The notes: generated from the letters alone by a model not told the origin. 64,000 nt of DNA from an uncultured Clostridia bacterium (GCA_947170435.1 CAMVTO010000009.1:34814-98813), one strand, 5' to 3'. Shown: positions 33,786 to 43,332, numbered from the stretch's first letter. Numbers and translations: made by a program.

Positions 33786-34661
33786 ATGTTGAAAACAGGC
33801 GAAATAACTCTGGAAAAAAAGGAACAAATTGACCGAATCCGCAGAAAAAATGGTCATGACTCCGCCTCTCACTCCTTCGATTCCCTTTTCTTGTGGCAGC
33901 GGGACATGAATCTTTCCCTTTGCCTGCGTGAGCATGCGTTTGCAGTGCGATGCGCACAGGCAGGAGACAACGCATGGTTTTTCCCATGCGGGTCGCCGGA
34001 TGAAATCGCCCGCTTTGTTCAGGATATTCTGGCTGAAGGACACAGCGCACAATTCCTGTATGCACGCGATGAGGATGTCGAGCTGCTGGAGCATCGCTTC
34101 CCCGGCATGTTTCACGCAAGCGAAACTCCCGAATCCTCGGAATACTTATACGACCGGACAAAATACGTCAGCATGAGCGGCAAGGACTTCGCCAACATCC
34201 GCTGGAGCGTAAACCGTCTGAAAAGCCATCACAAGCTGGCAGTCGAGCCGTTGAACGCGAGCAACATGGATGAGGCCAGAGGCGTATTTGCCCGCTGGGT
34301 GCCGCGGGTCGGCAACACGAGCTATTCGACAGATCATGAAACCGCCCCGCTCCTGCTGGAGCACATCCCCAGCCTTGACATAGACGGCATCATCGTCTAT
34401 ATGGACGATCAACCGGAGGCTGTGGTTGCCGGGTTCCCGCTGAGCGAGCGTTCCTACGATCTCGCTTTTGCCAAGGCGGTGGATCGGGAAAACGGACTGC
34501 TGCACTTTGCGCGGCGCTCTTTTGTGTCCACGCTGCCTGAGCAATATACCATTATCAACGGAGAGGAGGATCTTGGGATTCCTGGCCTCCGTAATGCAAA
34601 ACTATTGGAGCGCCCGATTGGGCAAATTAAGATGTATGAAATTAGCACGATCAAAAAATAA
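33786..34661 (+). CDS. DUF2156 / phosphatidylglycerol lysyltransferase-like protein
   Basis: The 291-residue soluble protein has the DUF2156 fold, a double GNAT-like domain as in the C-terminal half of MprF. Landmarks are SFDSLFLWQRDMNLSL, EYLYDRTKYVSMSGKDF and INGEEDLGIPGLRNAKL. MprF-type domains move amino acids from aminoacyl-tRNA onto lipid; stand-alone members are uncharacterised. It lies between the STAS and MATE-ATPase genes and overlaps the latter by 26 bases. The ribosome site is weak. Confidence 0.82.
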   Translation: MLKTGEITLEKKEQIDRIRRKNGHDSASHSFDSLFLWQRDMNLSLCLREHAFAVRCAQAGDNAWFFPCGSPDEIARFVQDILAEGHSAQFLYARDEDVELLEHRFPGMFHASETPESSEYLYDRTKYVSMSGKDFANIRWSVNRLKSHHKLAVEPLNASNMDEARGVFARWVPRVGNTSYSTDHETAPLLLEHIPSLDIDGIIVYMDDQPEAVVAGFPLSERSYDLAFAKAVDRENGLLHFARRSFVSTLPEQYTIINGEEDLGIPGLRNAKLLERPIGQIKMYEISTIKK

Positions 34662-36381
34662 AATAGATCAGTTTTTTACCACTCAGATGTTTCGACGGCA
34701 GTTTTTCCCTGCCCTCGTGTCGGCGGTCGTTCTCTCTTTCGGAGACGCCGCCGACGCGCTTGTGTTGGGCAACCGGATTGGTTACATCGGACTCGCTGCC
34801 ATCGGTCTTACCATGCCGGTAGCGCAGATCTTCAACGTCATCATGAACGCCTTTGGAATCGGCGGCAGCGTCTCCTTCGCCCAGAAAATGGCGCAGGGGA
34901 AGCGCGAAGAAGCGTTGGCGGCGTTTCAGGGCGTGTTCTGCGCAACGGCGCTGGCCGGTGCGGCGATTGCCGTTTTCGGCAATCTGCTGATGACGCCGCT
35001 GCTTCGTCTGCTTGGTGCATCACCGACGGACGGAGCTCTGTTTACCGCGTGCACCATCTATCTTCGCATTCTGCTGATCGGAACGCCGATGCTCTTCCTG
35101 AACTACGTTTTGAACTATTATCTGAAGACCGACAACATGGAGAAGGAAGCGAGCATCGCGTTCACAGTCGGTAATGCCCTGGACGTCTGCCTTAATATTG
35201 TGCTCGTCCTCTTTCTGAACATGGGCGTGGCGGGCGCGTCGCTCGCCACCGTGATCGGGCAGAGCGTCGGTATGACGATCGCGACTGTGAGCATCTTCCG
35301 TAAGAACGGTGTGTTGAAGATCTTCCCGCTGCGGCCGGACTTCTCCGAGGTCTTTGACGCCTTCCGCTCCGGCTTCTTCTCATCTATTGAGTTCCTGTAC
35401 AGCATGGTCTTCCTGCTGATTGCGAACAACCTGCTGATCCAGTCTGCCGGCGGCATCGGCGTAGCAATCTTTGACGTCGTGCTGAACATGACTTATTTTA
35501 TGATCAACCTGTATGATGCGGTGTCAAAGTCCCTGTTGCCGATCATCAGCACCTATTACGGTGAGCGCAACGAGGACGGCATGGTCCTCGCCCGGGATCT
35601 CGGCATTCGCTACAGTCTTGTCATCGGCGTCGCGCTGTGCGCGTTGATCGTTGTCTTCCCGGGCGCGGTGTGCCGGCTGTTCGGCCTGGATACCCAAGCC
35701 CTGCTGGATGCGGGCGCCATCGCGCTGCGGCTGTTCGCGCTGAGTATTCCGTTTGCCGGCGTCGCAATTCTGTTGGAAAATTACTACGAAGCCTGTGAGC
35801 AGGAACGCATAACGCTGCTTCTGGCGTCGCTTCGCGGAATACTGCCTATTCCGCTGGCGCTGCTACTCATTCTATGCCCCGACTGGATGTTCTGGACCGT
35901 TTATCCGCTGACCGAAGTGCTGACGCTGCTCATATTCAGCGTTTTGAACCGCCGTTTCGCCGACAGCAAGTTTGACACGCACCGCGTCTATCGAAAGACC
36001 CTGTATAGCCGCAGCAGCGAGATTTCGGAGGCGTCGGAAGAGATCTCCGGATTCTGCGCAGATTGGGGCGCGACGCCCAAGCAGCAATACATGACCTCAA
36101 TGGCGCTTGAAGAACTCTGTGTTGCCACGATGAACAACGGCTTTCAGGGCAAGGATGACGGATTCATCCAGATCACGCTGATCGCGCTCGATGATCAGAC
36201 CTTTGAACTGCACATCCGGGATAACGCAGACTCCTTCAATCCCCTCGCCATGGAGATGAAAGGAAGCGCGCTGGACGATGACAATCTCGCCGCTCTCGGC
36301 GTCGTGGCGATCAAGAAGAACGCCAAGGAATTCTCCTACCGTCACTTCCAGGGATTCAACACCGTCATCATTTCCCTATAA
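34636..36381 (+). CDS. MATE transporter fused to an RsbW-like ATPase domain
   Basis: The 581-residue protein has a MATE-family membrane part (~1-445, about 12 helices; GIGGSVSFAQKMAQGKREEA). A cytoplasmic GHKL ATPase domain of the anti-sigma kinase type (~455-581) follows. Its N-box is MALEELCVATMNNG (~488) and the G1-like box IRDNADSFNP (~528). The G2 box is altered to NLAALGVVAIKKNA, without the GGLGI found in the stand-alone kinase next door. The reading frame is continuous. It overlaps DUF2156 by 26 bases. A membrane-tethered partner-switching role is inferred. Confidence 0.88.
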   Translation: MKLARSKNKIDQFFTTQMFRRQFFPALVSAVVLSFGDAADALVLGNRIGYIGLAAIGLTMPVAQIFNVIMNAFGIGGSVSFAQKMAQGKREEALAAFQGVFCATALAGAAIAVFGNLLMTPLLRLLGASPTDGALFTACTIYLRILLIGTPMLFLNYVLNYYLKTDNMEKEASIAFTVGNALDVCLNIVLVLFLNMGVAGASLATVIGQSVGMTIATVSIFRKNGVLKIFPLRPDFSEVFDAFRSGFFSSIEFLYSMVFLLIANNLLIQSAGGIGVAIFDVVLNMTYFMINLYDAVSKSLLPIISTYYGERNEDGMVLARDLGIRYSLVIGVALCALIVVFPGAVCRLFGLDTQALLDAGAIALRLFALSIPFAGVAILLENYYEACEQERITLLLASLRGILPIPLALLLILCPDWMFWTVYPLTEVLTLLIFSVLNRRFADSKFDTHRVYRKTLYSRSSEISEASEEISGFCADWGATPKQQYMTSMALEELCVATMNNGFQGKDDGFIQITLIALDDQTFELHIRDNADSFNPLAMEMKGSALDDDNLAALGVVAIKKNAKEFSYRHFQGFNTVIISL

Positions 36382-36410
36382 ATAAAAAATTTTTAAAAGG
36401 AGTGGGAACC

Positions 36411-38150
36411 ATGCCAGAAACCAATATTCATGGCAACACCCCGACCATGCGAATGTCCATCAGCCGAAAAACGCTGATCTCCATCCTTTTGATGGCATTT
36501 GTGCTGAGCGTCACCGCAATTATCATCGGATATAACGTATATTCCTCCACGATGGATCAACACTATATTGACAACACCGTCCATCTTTCGAGGACTGCCG
36601 CGGAGCTGTTGGACGTGGAAGCCATTGAGCACTACTCGGACAGAGTTTTTTCAACTTACCAGGCGCTTGCAAAGGGCGGTGATCCGGAGAACGAGGCCTA
36701 TCTCGCAGAGTGCGCCAAGATGGAAAACGAGCCGGCGTGGAAGGAGATGCGTCGGGAACTTCAGATCATCAGCAAGGAAAACGATCTGATGTCCATGCTG
36801 GTCGTAACGCTTGATCAGGAGGCGCACTCCATCATCTATGTGGTGGATTCGGACGACACGGAGACCTACTGCCCGCCCGGCACGGTTGACGACACGATGA
36901 CGGACCAGGAGATCGCGGACTTCGTAGGCAGCAACGCGGTCATTTCCAACACCGAAGAGTTTGGTTGGCTGATTTCCGGCGGCGCTCCGCTGTACAACGA
37001 AAGCGGTCGTCTCTTCGGTCTGGTCATCATTGATATTTCCATGAACGACGTGATGCAGGATCGGCACGATTTCCTGGTCAACTATTGCCTCATTCTGCTC
37101 TTGATCACCGCACTGCTCAGCGTGGTGATGACTTGGTCGATGCGCCGTCAGGTCGTCGTTCCCATCAACAAGCTGGCAAAGGCTGCGACCGATTACAGCC
37201 GCGACCGCTCCGAACATGAGATGGGACAGGAGATCATCGGCAAGCACTTCTCCGATCTGAACATTCGCACAGGTGACGAATTGGAAAACCTGAGCTATGT
37301 CATGAGCGATATGGAAACGCAGCTGGCGGAGTACATTAAAAACCTGACCCGTGTCACCGCGGAGAAGGAGCGCATCGGCGCCGAGCTGAACGTCGCAACC
37401 CAGATCCAGGCGGATATGCTGCCCCGTATTTTCCCGGCGTTCCCCCACCACAAGGAGTTCGATATCTATGCGACCATGACGCCGGCAAAGGAGGTCGGCG
37501 GCGACTTCTACGACTTCTTCCTCATCGACGACAACCACATCGGCCTCGTTATGGCGGACGTGTCCGGTAAGGGCGTTCCCGCCGCGCTGTTCATGGTCAT
37601 TGCCAAGACGCTCATCAAAAACCAGGCGCAGACCTGCGACTACTCGCCCGCCAAGGTGCTGGAGAAGGTCAACGAACAGCTCTGCGAAGGCAACGAGGCC
37701 GATCTGTTCGTGACCGTGTGGCTGGCGATTCTGGATCTGCGCACCGGCAAGGGCATGGCGGCAAACGCCGGCCACGAGCATCCGGCGCTGCGCCGCGCGG
37801 ACGGCTCGTACGAGCTGGTCGTGTACCGTCACTCCATGGCTGTCGCGGCGATGGAGGATATCCCCTTCAAAGAGCATGAGTTTGAGCTGCATCCCGGCGA
37901 CAGTCTCTTCGTCTATACGGACGGCGTCGCGGAGGCGACGAACGCGCACGATGAACTGTATGGCACGGAGCGCATGATCGACGCGCTCAATAAGAACCCG
38001 GCCGCCACTCCGCAGGAGATCCTCACGACGGTCAAAAGCTCAGTGGATGAGTTCGTGGGCGATGCCCCGCAGTTCGACGACATCACGATGCTGTGCTTCA
38101 AGTATTTCGGCAGCGATGAATCGAAGGAGGAAAGCGAACACACGAAATGA
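36411..38150 (+). CDS. Membrane sensor PP2C phosphatase (HAMP-SpoIIE/RsbU type)
   Basis: The 579-residue protein has an N-terminal helix (~18-40), a ~180-residue extracytoplasmic sensor region and a second helix (~220-243). HAMP and linker coils (~244-320) and a SpoIIE/RsbU PP2C domain (~323-575) follow. Metal motifs are GGDFYDFF (~362), ADVSGKGVPAA, NAGHEHP, VYTDGVAEA and DDITML (~555). It should dephosphorylate the STAS protein in response to an external signal. AAGGAG precedes ATG 36411. It overlaps the next gene by 4 bases. Confidence 0.93.
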   Translation: MPETNIHGNTPTMRMSISRKTLISILLMAFVLSVTAIIIGYNVYSSTMDQHYIDNTVHLSRTAAELLDVEAIEHYSDRVFSTYQALAKGGDPENEAYLAECAKMENEPAWKEMRRELQIISKENDLMSMLVVTLDQEAHSIIYVVDSDDTETYCPPGTVDDTMTDQEIADFVGSNAVISNTEEFGWLISGGAPLYNESGRLFGLVIIDISMNDVMQDRHDFLVNYCLILLLITALLSVVMTWSMRRQVVVPINKLAKAATDYSRDRSEHEMGQEIIGKHFSDLNIRTGDELENLSYVMSDMETQLAEYIKNLTRVTAEKERIGAELNVATQIQADMLPRIFPAFPHHKEFDIYATMTPAKEVGGDFYDFFLIDDNHIGLVMADVSGKGVPAALFMVIAKTLIKNQAQTCDYSPAKVLEKVNEQLCEGNEADLFVTVWLAILDLRTGKGMAANAGHEHPALRRADGSYELVVYRHSMAVAAMEDIPFKEHEFELHPGDSLFVYTDGVAEATNAHDELYGTERMIDALNKNPAATPQEILTTVKSSVDEFVGDAPQFDDITMLCFKYFGSDESKEESEHTK

Positions 38151-38551
38151 AAGTATTGAAAGTCCCTGCAAGCGATGACAGACTCTATGAGGTTCAGGAT
38201 TTTGTCAACGCGGAACTGGAAGAAAATGACTGCCCGATGGCAACGCAGTTTCTCATCGAGGTGTCGTTGGAGGAACTGTTCGTCAACATCTCCCACTACG
38301 CCTATCCCGAAGGAAACGGCTGGACGGAGATCCATGTCGGCGTGGAGGGCGGCGTGATGGAGCTTACGCTCATCGACGGCGGCATCCCCTTTGATCCGCT
38401 GGCCAAGCCTGACCCGGACGTCACGCTTTTGGCGGAGGATCGGCAGATCGGCGGTCTCGGCATCTACATGGTCAAGCAGAAGATGGACGACATCGAATAC
38501 GAGCGCAAGGACGGCAAAAACGTTCTGACCATTCGCAAGAAGCTGGCCTGA
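38147..38551 (+). CDS. RsbW-like ATP-binding serine kinase / anti-sigma-type protein
   Basis: The 134-residue GHKL-fold protein has a canonical N-box (VSLEELFVNISHYAY), a G1 region LIDGGIPFDPL and a G2 region GGLGIYMVKQKMD. RsbW-type proteins phosphorylate a STAS antagonist and sequester a sigma factor or other partner. It overlaps the phosphatase gene by 4 bases (ATGA). No sigma factor is encoded in this operon, so the output partner is unknown. Confidence 0.92.
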   Translation: MKVLKVPASDDRLYEVQDFVNAELEENDCPMATQFLIEVSLEELFVNISHYAYPEGNGWTEIHVGVEGGVMELTLIDGGIPFDPLAKPDPDVTLLAEDRQIGGLGIYMVKQKMDDIEYERKDGKNVLTIRKKLA

Positions 38552-38596
38552 GCCGCCGCATAGCCGCGGCAGCCATTTAATAAACTGAACAAAGCA

Positions 38597-38625
38597 TTGA
38601 CGGGACTCCTTTTTTTGCGTATAAT
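38597..38625 (+). promoter_or_regulatory. Strong promoter of the NahK-like kinase gene
   Basis: TTGACG, a 17-base spacer and a perfect TATAAT, 31 bases upstream of the ATG. Confidence 0.85.
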
Positions 38626-38649
38626 GCCAAAAGCGCAAAAAAGGAGTCC
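38603..38649 (+). promoter_or_regulatory. Long inverted repeat over the kinase promoter (putative operator)
   Basis: GGACTCC-T7-GCG (38603-38619) and its complement CGC-A6-GGAGTCC (38634-38649) face each other across 14 bases. The left arm fills the -35/-10 spacer. The right arm contains the ribosome site AAGGAG. Transcription would start between the arms, so it acts as a DNA site rather than an RNA hairpin. Confidence 0.65.
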
Positions 38650-38655
38650 TGTTTT

Positions 38656-39720
38656 ATGGAAGATATCATATCCAGATTCGCTTTGCCCGGCCGCGTCGTG
38701 TCCTGTGACCCATGGGGCAACGGGCATTTGAACCGCACCTTCCGGCTCACGCTGGAGGACGGCAGTCACTATATTCTGCAAAGCGTCAGCTCCACCGCGT
38801 TTCACGACATACCGGGGCTGATGGACAATTTCTCCGCTGTGACAAAGGTGCTCACCGAGCAGTCCGACGATCCCCGCGCCTGTTTGCATCTGATCCCCAC
38901 AAAGGACGGGCACGACTACCTCACCGATCCGTACGGTGAGTACTGGCGGATGCTGGACTTTGTGGAGGGCAGCGTGTGCCTGCAAAGCCCCGAGTCGCCG
39001 GAGGACTTCTACCAGAGCGCCGTCGCGTTCGGCAATTTTCAGCGCATGCTGCGTGGCTTCCCCGCCGATACCCTCTGCGAGACCATCCCCCACTTCCATG
39101 ACACGCCCGATCGTTTCCGCAAGCTCCGCGCCGCCATCGACGCCGATGCATACGACCGCGTCAAAACTGCGCAGCGGGAGATCGACTTTGCGCTCGCGCG
39201 CGAGGCAGGCGCGGGCGTCCTGCAAAAGATGCGCGATGACGGTACGCTGCCGCTGCGCGTAACCCACAACGACACCAAGCTCAACAACGTCATGCTGGAC
39301 GAGAAAACCCGCAAGGCGCTGTGCGTCATTGACCTTGACACGGTGATGCCCGGCCTCGCCGCCTACGACTTCGGTGACGCAATCCGCTTCGGCGCGTCGA
39401 CCGCCGCCGAGGATGAGAAGGATTTGAGCAAGGTACATCTCGACCTCACCATGTTCCGCGCCTTTGCCGAGGGCTTTATCCCCGCCTGCGGCGGTTTGAC
39501 GGCCGCGGAGCTGGACTCTCTCCCGCTGGGGGCAAAAATCATCACGCTGGAGTGCGGCGTGCGTTTCCTCACCGATTATCTGATGGGCGATGAGTATTTC
39601 TCCATTGCCTACAACGGGCACAACCTGGATCGCGCGCGGACGCAGTTCGCACTGGCCGCAGACATCGAAGCCAAATGGGATGACATTCTGGCCATCATGA
39701 GCCAAATCACCGGACGATAA
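38656..39720 (+). CDS. NahK-like phosphotransferase (putative N-acetylhexosamine 1-kinase)
   Basis: The 354-residue APH-fold kinase has a Brenner-type catalytic loop THNDTKLNNVML (~203) and the metal-binding VIDLDTV (~222). DTVMPGLAAYDFGDAIRFGA follows it. Length and motifs match NahK, which phosphorylates GlcNAc/GalNAc at C1 in host-glycan salvage. Older databases label this group 'mucin desulfatase'. GlmS lies convergently behind it, so both touch amino-sugar supply. It is monocistronic with its own promoter, inverted repeat and shared terminator. Confidence 0.8.
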   Translation: MEDIISRFALPGRVVSCDPWGNGHLNRTFRLTLEDGSHYILQSVSSTAFHDIPGLMDNFSAVTKVLTEQSDDPRACLHLIPTKDGHDYLTDPYGEYWRMLDFVEGSVCLQSPESPEDFYQSAVAFGNFQRMLRGFPADTLCETIPHFHDTPDRFRKLRAAIDADAYDRVKTAQREIDFALAREAGAGVLQKMRDDGTLPLRVTHNDTKLNNVMLDEKTRKALCVIDLDTVMPGLAAYDFGDAIRFGASTAAEDEKDLSKVHLDLTMFRAFAEGFIPACGGLTAAELDSLPLGAKIITLECGVRFLTDYLMGDEYFSIAYNGHNLDRARTQFALAADIEAKWDDILAIMSQITGR

Positions 39721-39752
39721 ACGAAAACCGCCTTTCGGCGGTTTTCGTTTTA
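39721..39752. terminator. Bidirectional terminator between the kinase gene and glmS
   Basis: A 12-bp perfect stem (ACGAAAACCGCC/GGCGGTTTTCGT) has a TTTC loop and T-rich flanks on both strands. It starts right after the kinase stop codon and ends just before the glmS stop. Confidence 0.92.
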
Positions 39753-41588
39753 TTCCACAGTGACGGATTTTGCGAGGTTGCGGGGCTTGTCGATGTCGCA
39801 GCCGCGCTGGAGCGCGACATAGTAGGAAAACAGTTGCAGCGGAACGACGCCGAGGCTCGGCAGAAGCATATCCACCGTGTCGGGAATTGAGAGGACATTC
39901 GGCACGGTCTTTTCCATTTCGGCGCGATGTGACTCGGTGGTCAGTGCCAGCACATCCGCGCCGCGCGCCTTGACCTCGACCACATTGCTCATGGCCTTGT
40001 CGAAGAGCTTGCCGTAGGTGCCGAGCGCAACGACCAGCGTGCCATTCTCGATGAGTGAGATCGTGCCGTGCTTGAGCTCACCGGAAGCGTAGGCTTCAGA
40101 ATGGATGTAAGAGATCTCCTTGAGCTTCAAAGACCCCTCCAGTCCCAGCGCATAGTCGAGATTGCGGCCGATGAAGAAGATAGAGTTGTGGTTGAAGTGC
40201 TCAGAGGCAAACTTCTGGATGTCCCCGCAATCCGCCAACACGGTATCCATCTGCTCCGGGAGCTTTTCAAGTCCCGCTACCGCGGATGCGTACTCCACGG
40301 GAACGACGGTGCCCAACACCGCGCCGAAGGCAAGGCCGATCATATCCAAAACCGCCAGTTGCGTCGAGTACGCCTTTGTCGTGGCGACGGCAATCTCCGG
40401 GCCGGCCCATGTGTAGAGTACGTCGTCTGATTCGCGCGCGATGGACGAGCCCACCACGTTGACGATGGAGAGAATATACGCGCCGCGGGCCTTTGCCTCG
40501 CGCAGCGCCGCCATAGTGTCCAGCGTCTCACCGGACTGGCTGATAACAATGACCAGCGTATGGTCGTCGATGATGGGATCACTGTAGCGGAACTCGGAGG
40601 CGAGGCAGACCTCGACGCTCCGGCGCAGCAGATGCTCCAGGTTGTACTTGCCCACCATGCCCACATGATAGGACGAGCCGCACGCGACGATGAAGATGCG
40701 GGAAAAGCCCTTGATCTGCTCTTCCGTAAGCTTCATATCGTCCAGCACCACCCTGCCATCCTTCAGGCGTGGCGAAATGGCCCGGCGCAGCGCCTCGGGC
40801 TGCTCGAAGATCTCCTTGAGCATGAAGTGCGGGTAGCCGCCCTTTTCCGCGGCGGACACCTCCCAGTCGATGTGGTGGCGTTCCTTCACAACAGGCTGCT
40901 GCAGGGCGTCCTCCACCACGATGCCGTCGGTGGTGAGGATGGCGATCTCACCGTCCTCCATATACGATACCTCACGGGTGTGCTTAATGATGGCCGTCAC
41001 ATCGGAGGCAATGAAGTTCTCACCATCACCGTAGCCCAGCAGCAGCGGCGCGTCCTTGCGCGCAGCGATGATGCGGTCAGGGCAGTCAGCGCAGAGCATA
41101 CCGAGCGCATAGGCGCCCTCAATACGGCGCAGCACGCGGCCAACGGCCTCCAGAAAATCGTGACACTCGTTGTAGTAGAATTCCAGGAGCTGCGCCACCA
41201 CCTCGGAATCCGTCTCGGAGCGGAAGTGAACCCCCTGATTGACCAGGAATTCCTTGATCTCCACATAGTTCTCAATGATGCCGTTGTGGATGACTGCAAA
41301 CTTGCCGCCCTCGCTCAGATGCGGGTGGGAGTTCACGTCGCTCGGCGCGCCGTGGGTCGCCCAGCGGGTATGCCCAATGCCGATGCAGCCCTCCATGTCC
41401 GCGCCACCGTGGATCATGTCGCTGAGCACCTGCAAGCGCCCCTTGGACTTTTGCACGTCGATGCTGCCATCGGATGAAACCACCGCCACACCCGCAGAGT
41501 CATATCCACGATATTCGAGTCTGCTCAGTCCGTCCAACAGGATCGGCGCCGCCTGCTGTTTGCCGACAAATCCAACAATTCCGCACAT
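39750..41588 (-). CDS. glmS: Glutamine-fructose-6-phosphate aminotransferase
   Basis: GlmS makes glucosamine-6-phosphate for wall synthesis. The 612-residue protein starts MCGIVGFVG with the nucleophile Cys2. It has RLEYRGYDSAG, HTRWATHG and two SIS domains (ACGSSYH, SQSGETLDT), ending KPRNLAKSVTVE. AAGGAGA precedes ATG 41588. It is last in an ACT-PFL-glmS operon. With only 33 bases before it, there is no room for a glmS ribozyme. Confidence 0.97.
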   Translation of the reverse strand: MCGIVGFVGKQQAAPILLDGLSRLEYRGYDSAGVAVVSSDGSIDVQKSKGRLQVLSDMIHGGADMEGCIGIGHTRWATHGAPSDVNSHPHLSEGGKFAVIHNGIIENYVEIKEFLVNQGVHFRSETDSEVVAQLLEFYYNECHDFLEAVGRVLRRIEGAYALGMLCADCPDRIIAARKDAPLLLGYGDGENFIASDVTAIIKHTREVSYMEDGEIAILTTDGIVVEDALQQPVVKERHHIDWEVSAAEKGGYPHFMLKEIFEQPEALRRAISPRLKDGRVVLDDMKLTEEQIKGFSRIFIVACGSSYHVGMVGKYNLEHLLRRSVEVCLASEFRYSDPIIDDHTLVIVISQSGETLDTMAALREAKARGAYILSIVNVVGSSIARESDDVLYTWAGPEIAVATTKAYSTQLAVLDMIGLAFGAVLGTVVPVEYASAVAGLEKLPEQMDTVLADCGDIQKFASEHFNHNSIFFIGRNLDYALGLEGSLKLKEISYIHSEAYASGELKHGTISLIENGTLVVALGTYGKLFDKAMSNVVEVKARGADVLALTTESHRAEMEKTVPNVLSIPDTVDMLLPSLGVVPLQLFSYYVALQRGCDIDKPRNLAKSVTVE

Positions 41589-41621
41589 AATCAAAATCTC
41601 CTTCAACGATTTTTTATTGCA

Positions 41622-42980
41622 TCAATTCCTCAGGCTGTGCAGCGGAGCGGGGATGCGCCCGCCGCGGGCAATAAAATCCGCGCTGGACTCGCTGTGTACC
41701 GGCATCACCGGCGCGGAGCCGAGCAATCCGCCCATTTCAATGGAATCTCCCACCTGTTTACCCGGCACGGGCAGCAGACGCACCGCGGTGGTTTTGTTAT
41801 TGATCATGCCGATCGCCGCCTCATCCGCAATGATCGCCGCAACCGTCTCGGCACTCGTGTCGCCGGGAACAGCAATCATATCAAGCCCCACCGAGCACAC
41901 GCAGGTCATCGCCTCCAGCTTGTCAAGCGTCAGCACACCGGACTGTGCCGCGGCGATCATGCCCTCATCCTCGCTCACAGGAATGAACGCGCCGGATAGT
42001 CCGCCGACGCTGCTCGACGCCATAACGCCGCCCTTTTTCACCGCGTCATTCAAGAGCGCCAGCGCCGCCGTAGTGCCGTGGGTGCCGCATACCTCGAGGC
42101 CCATTTCCTCCAAAATCCGCGCCACGCTGTCACCCACCGCGGGCGTCGGTGCGAGGCTCAAATCCACGATGCCAAACGGCGTATCGAGGCGTTTGGATGC
42201 CTCCTGCGCCACGAGCTGACCCATGCGGGTCACGCGGAACGCGGTCTTTTTCACCGTCTCCGCCACCACGTCGAAGGGTGCGCCCTTGACGCTCTGGAGC
42301 GCGTGGTGGACCACGCCCGGACCGGAGACGCCCACGTTGATGACCTTCTCCGCCTCTCCGACGCCGTGAAACGCTCCCGCCATAAAGGGGTTATCCTCTA
42401 CCGCGTTGCAGAACACCACCAGCTTTGCGCAGCCGAGGCCGTCGCGGTCGCGGGTGCGCTCCGCCGTCTCCTTGATGATCTCCCCCATCAGCGCTACAGC
42501 ATCCATATTGATGCCGGCGCGGGTCGAACCCACGTTCACCGACGAGCAGACCAGATCCGTGCGATCCAGCGCCTCGGGAATGGAACGAATCAGCTTCTCG
42601 TCCGCCGTCGTCATGCCCTTTTGAACCAGCGCCGAGTAACCGCCGATGAAATTGACACCGCAGGTCTTGGCGGCGCGGTCGAGCGTCAGCGCAAAGGGCA
42701 CATAGTCCTCACACTCACTCGCCGCGGCGACGAGCGCCATCGGCGTGACGGAAATACGCTTGTTAACGATGGGAATACCGAACTCATGCTCGATCTCTTC
42801 GCCCACGCGGACAAGATTTTCCGCGCTGCGGGTGATCTTGTCGTAGATTTTGTCGCAGGCCTTCTTCGCGTCGGCGTCGCAGCATGAGAGCAGAGAAATT
42901 CCCATGGTGATAGTACGGATGTCGAGGTGCTGCCGGTCGATCATCTCGATGGTCGCAAAAATTTCCTTCTGTGTCAGCAT
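41622..42980 (-). CDS. PFL family protein (UPF0210/DUF711)
   Basis: The 452-residue UPF0210 protein is distantly related to pyruvate-formate-lyase folds. It opens [61 protein letters not shown] and [20 protein letters not shown] follow. The function is unknown. It is nearly always paired with an UPF0237 ACT-domain gene, as here with a 10-base gap. Confidence 0.93.
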   Translation of the reverse strand: MLTQKEIFATIEMIDRQHLDIRTITMGISLLSCCDADAKKACDKIYDKITRSAENLVRVGEEIEHEFGIPIVNKRISVTPMALVAAASECEDYVPFALTLDRAAKTCGVNFIGGYSALVQKGMTTADEKLIRSIPEALDRTDLVCSSVNVGSTRAGINMDAVALMGEIIKETAERTRDRDGLGCAKLVVFCNAVEDNPFMAGAFHGVGEAEKVINVGVSGPGVVHHALQSVKGAPFDVVAETVKKTAFRVTRMGQLVAQEASKRLDTPFGIVDLSLAPTPAVGDSVARILEEMGLEVCGTHGTTAALALLNDAVKKGGVMASSSVGGLSGAFIPVSEDEGMIAAAQSGVLTLDKLEAMTCVCSVGLDMIAVPGDTSAETVAAIIADEAAIGMINNKTTAVRLLPVPGKQVGDSIEMGGLLGSAPVMPVHSESSADFIARGGRIPAPLHSLRN

Positions 42981-42990
42981 CGCGCACCTC

Positions 42991-43260
42991 TTATATCTCG
43001 TGCATCGCGTCAAAGATTTCTTGCCGCTGGATGCGGATGGAAACGCCAAGCTCCTTGCCCAGCGCGTCGCAGGCGTCCACGACCTCGCCGAACGGCGCGG
43101 TCATCTTCTCCAGATCCACCACCATGATCATCGTGAAGTTGCCTTGCATGACCGTCATGGAGATATCAAGAATGTTGATCTGATAGTCCGCCATCTTCAC
43201 ACACACGGCAGCGGTGATACCCACTTTATCGCGTCCGAGGACGCTGACGATTGCATTCAT
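42991..43260 (-). CDS. ACT-domain protein (UPF0237)
   Basis: The 89-residue single ACT domain starts [20 protein letters not shown] and continues [21 protein letters not shown], the UPF0237 pattern. ACT domains bind small ligands such as amino acids. It probably controls or completes the PFL-family partner. It is first in the operon and has its own promoter. Confidence 0.94.
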   Translation of the reverse strand: MNAIVSVLGRDKVGITAAVCVKMADYQINILDISMTVMQGNFTMIMVVDLEKMTAPFGEVVDACDALGKELGVSIRIQRQEIFDAMHEI

Positions 43261-43298
43261 CGGTAATTCTCCTTCGTTGTTTGATCAATAGCTTTTTA

Positions 43299-43327
43299 AT
43301 TATATGATACCCATACGGAAAATGCAA
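43299..43327 (-). promoter_or_regulatory. Promoter of the ACT-PFL-glmS operon
   Basis: TTGCAT, a 17-base spacer and perfect TATAAT on the minus strand, just behind the tcdA terminator hairpin. Confidence 0.82.
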
Positions 43328-43332
43328 AGCAA

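Noticed and set aside
41589..41621. glmS ribozyme/riboswitch before glmS
   Set aside because: Only 33 bases separate glmS from the preceding gene, far too short for the ribozyme.
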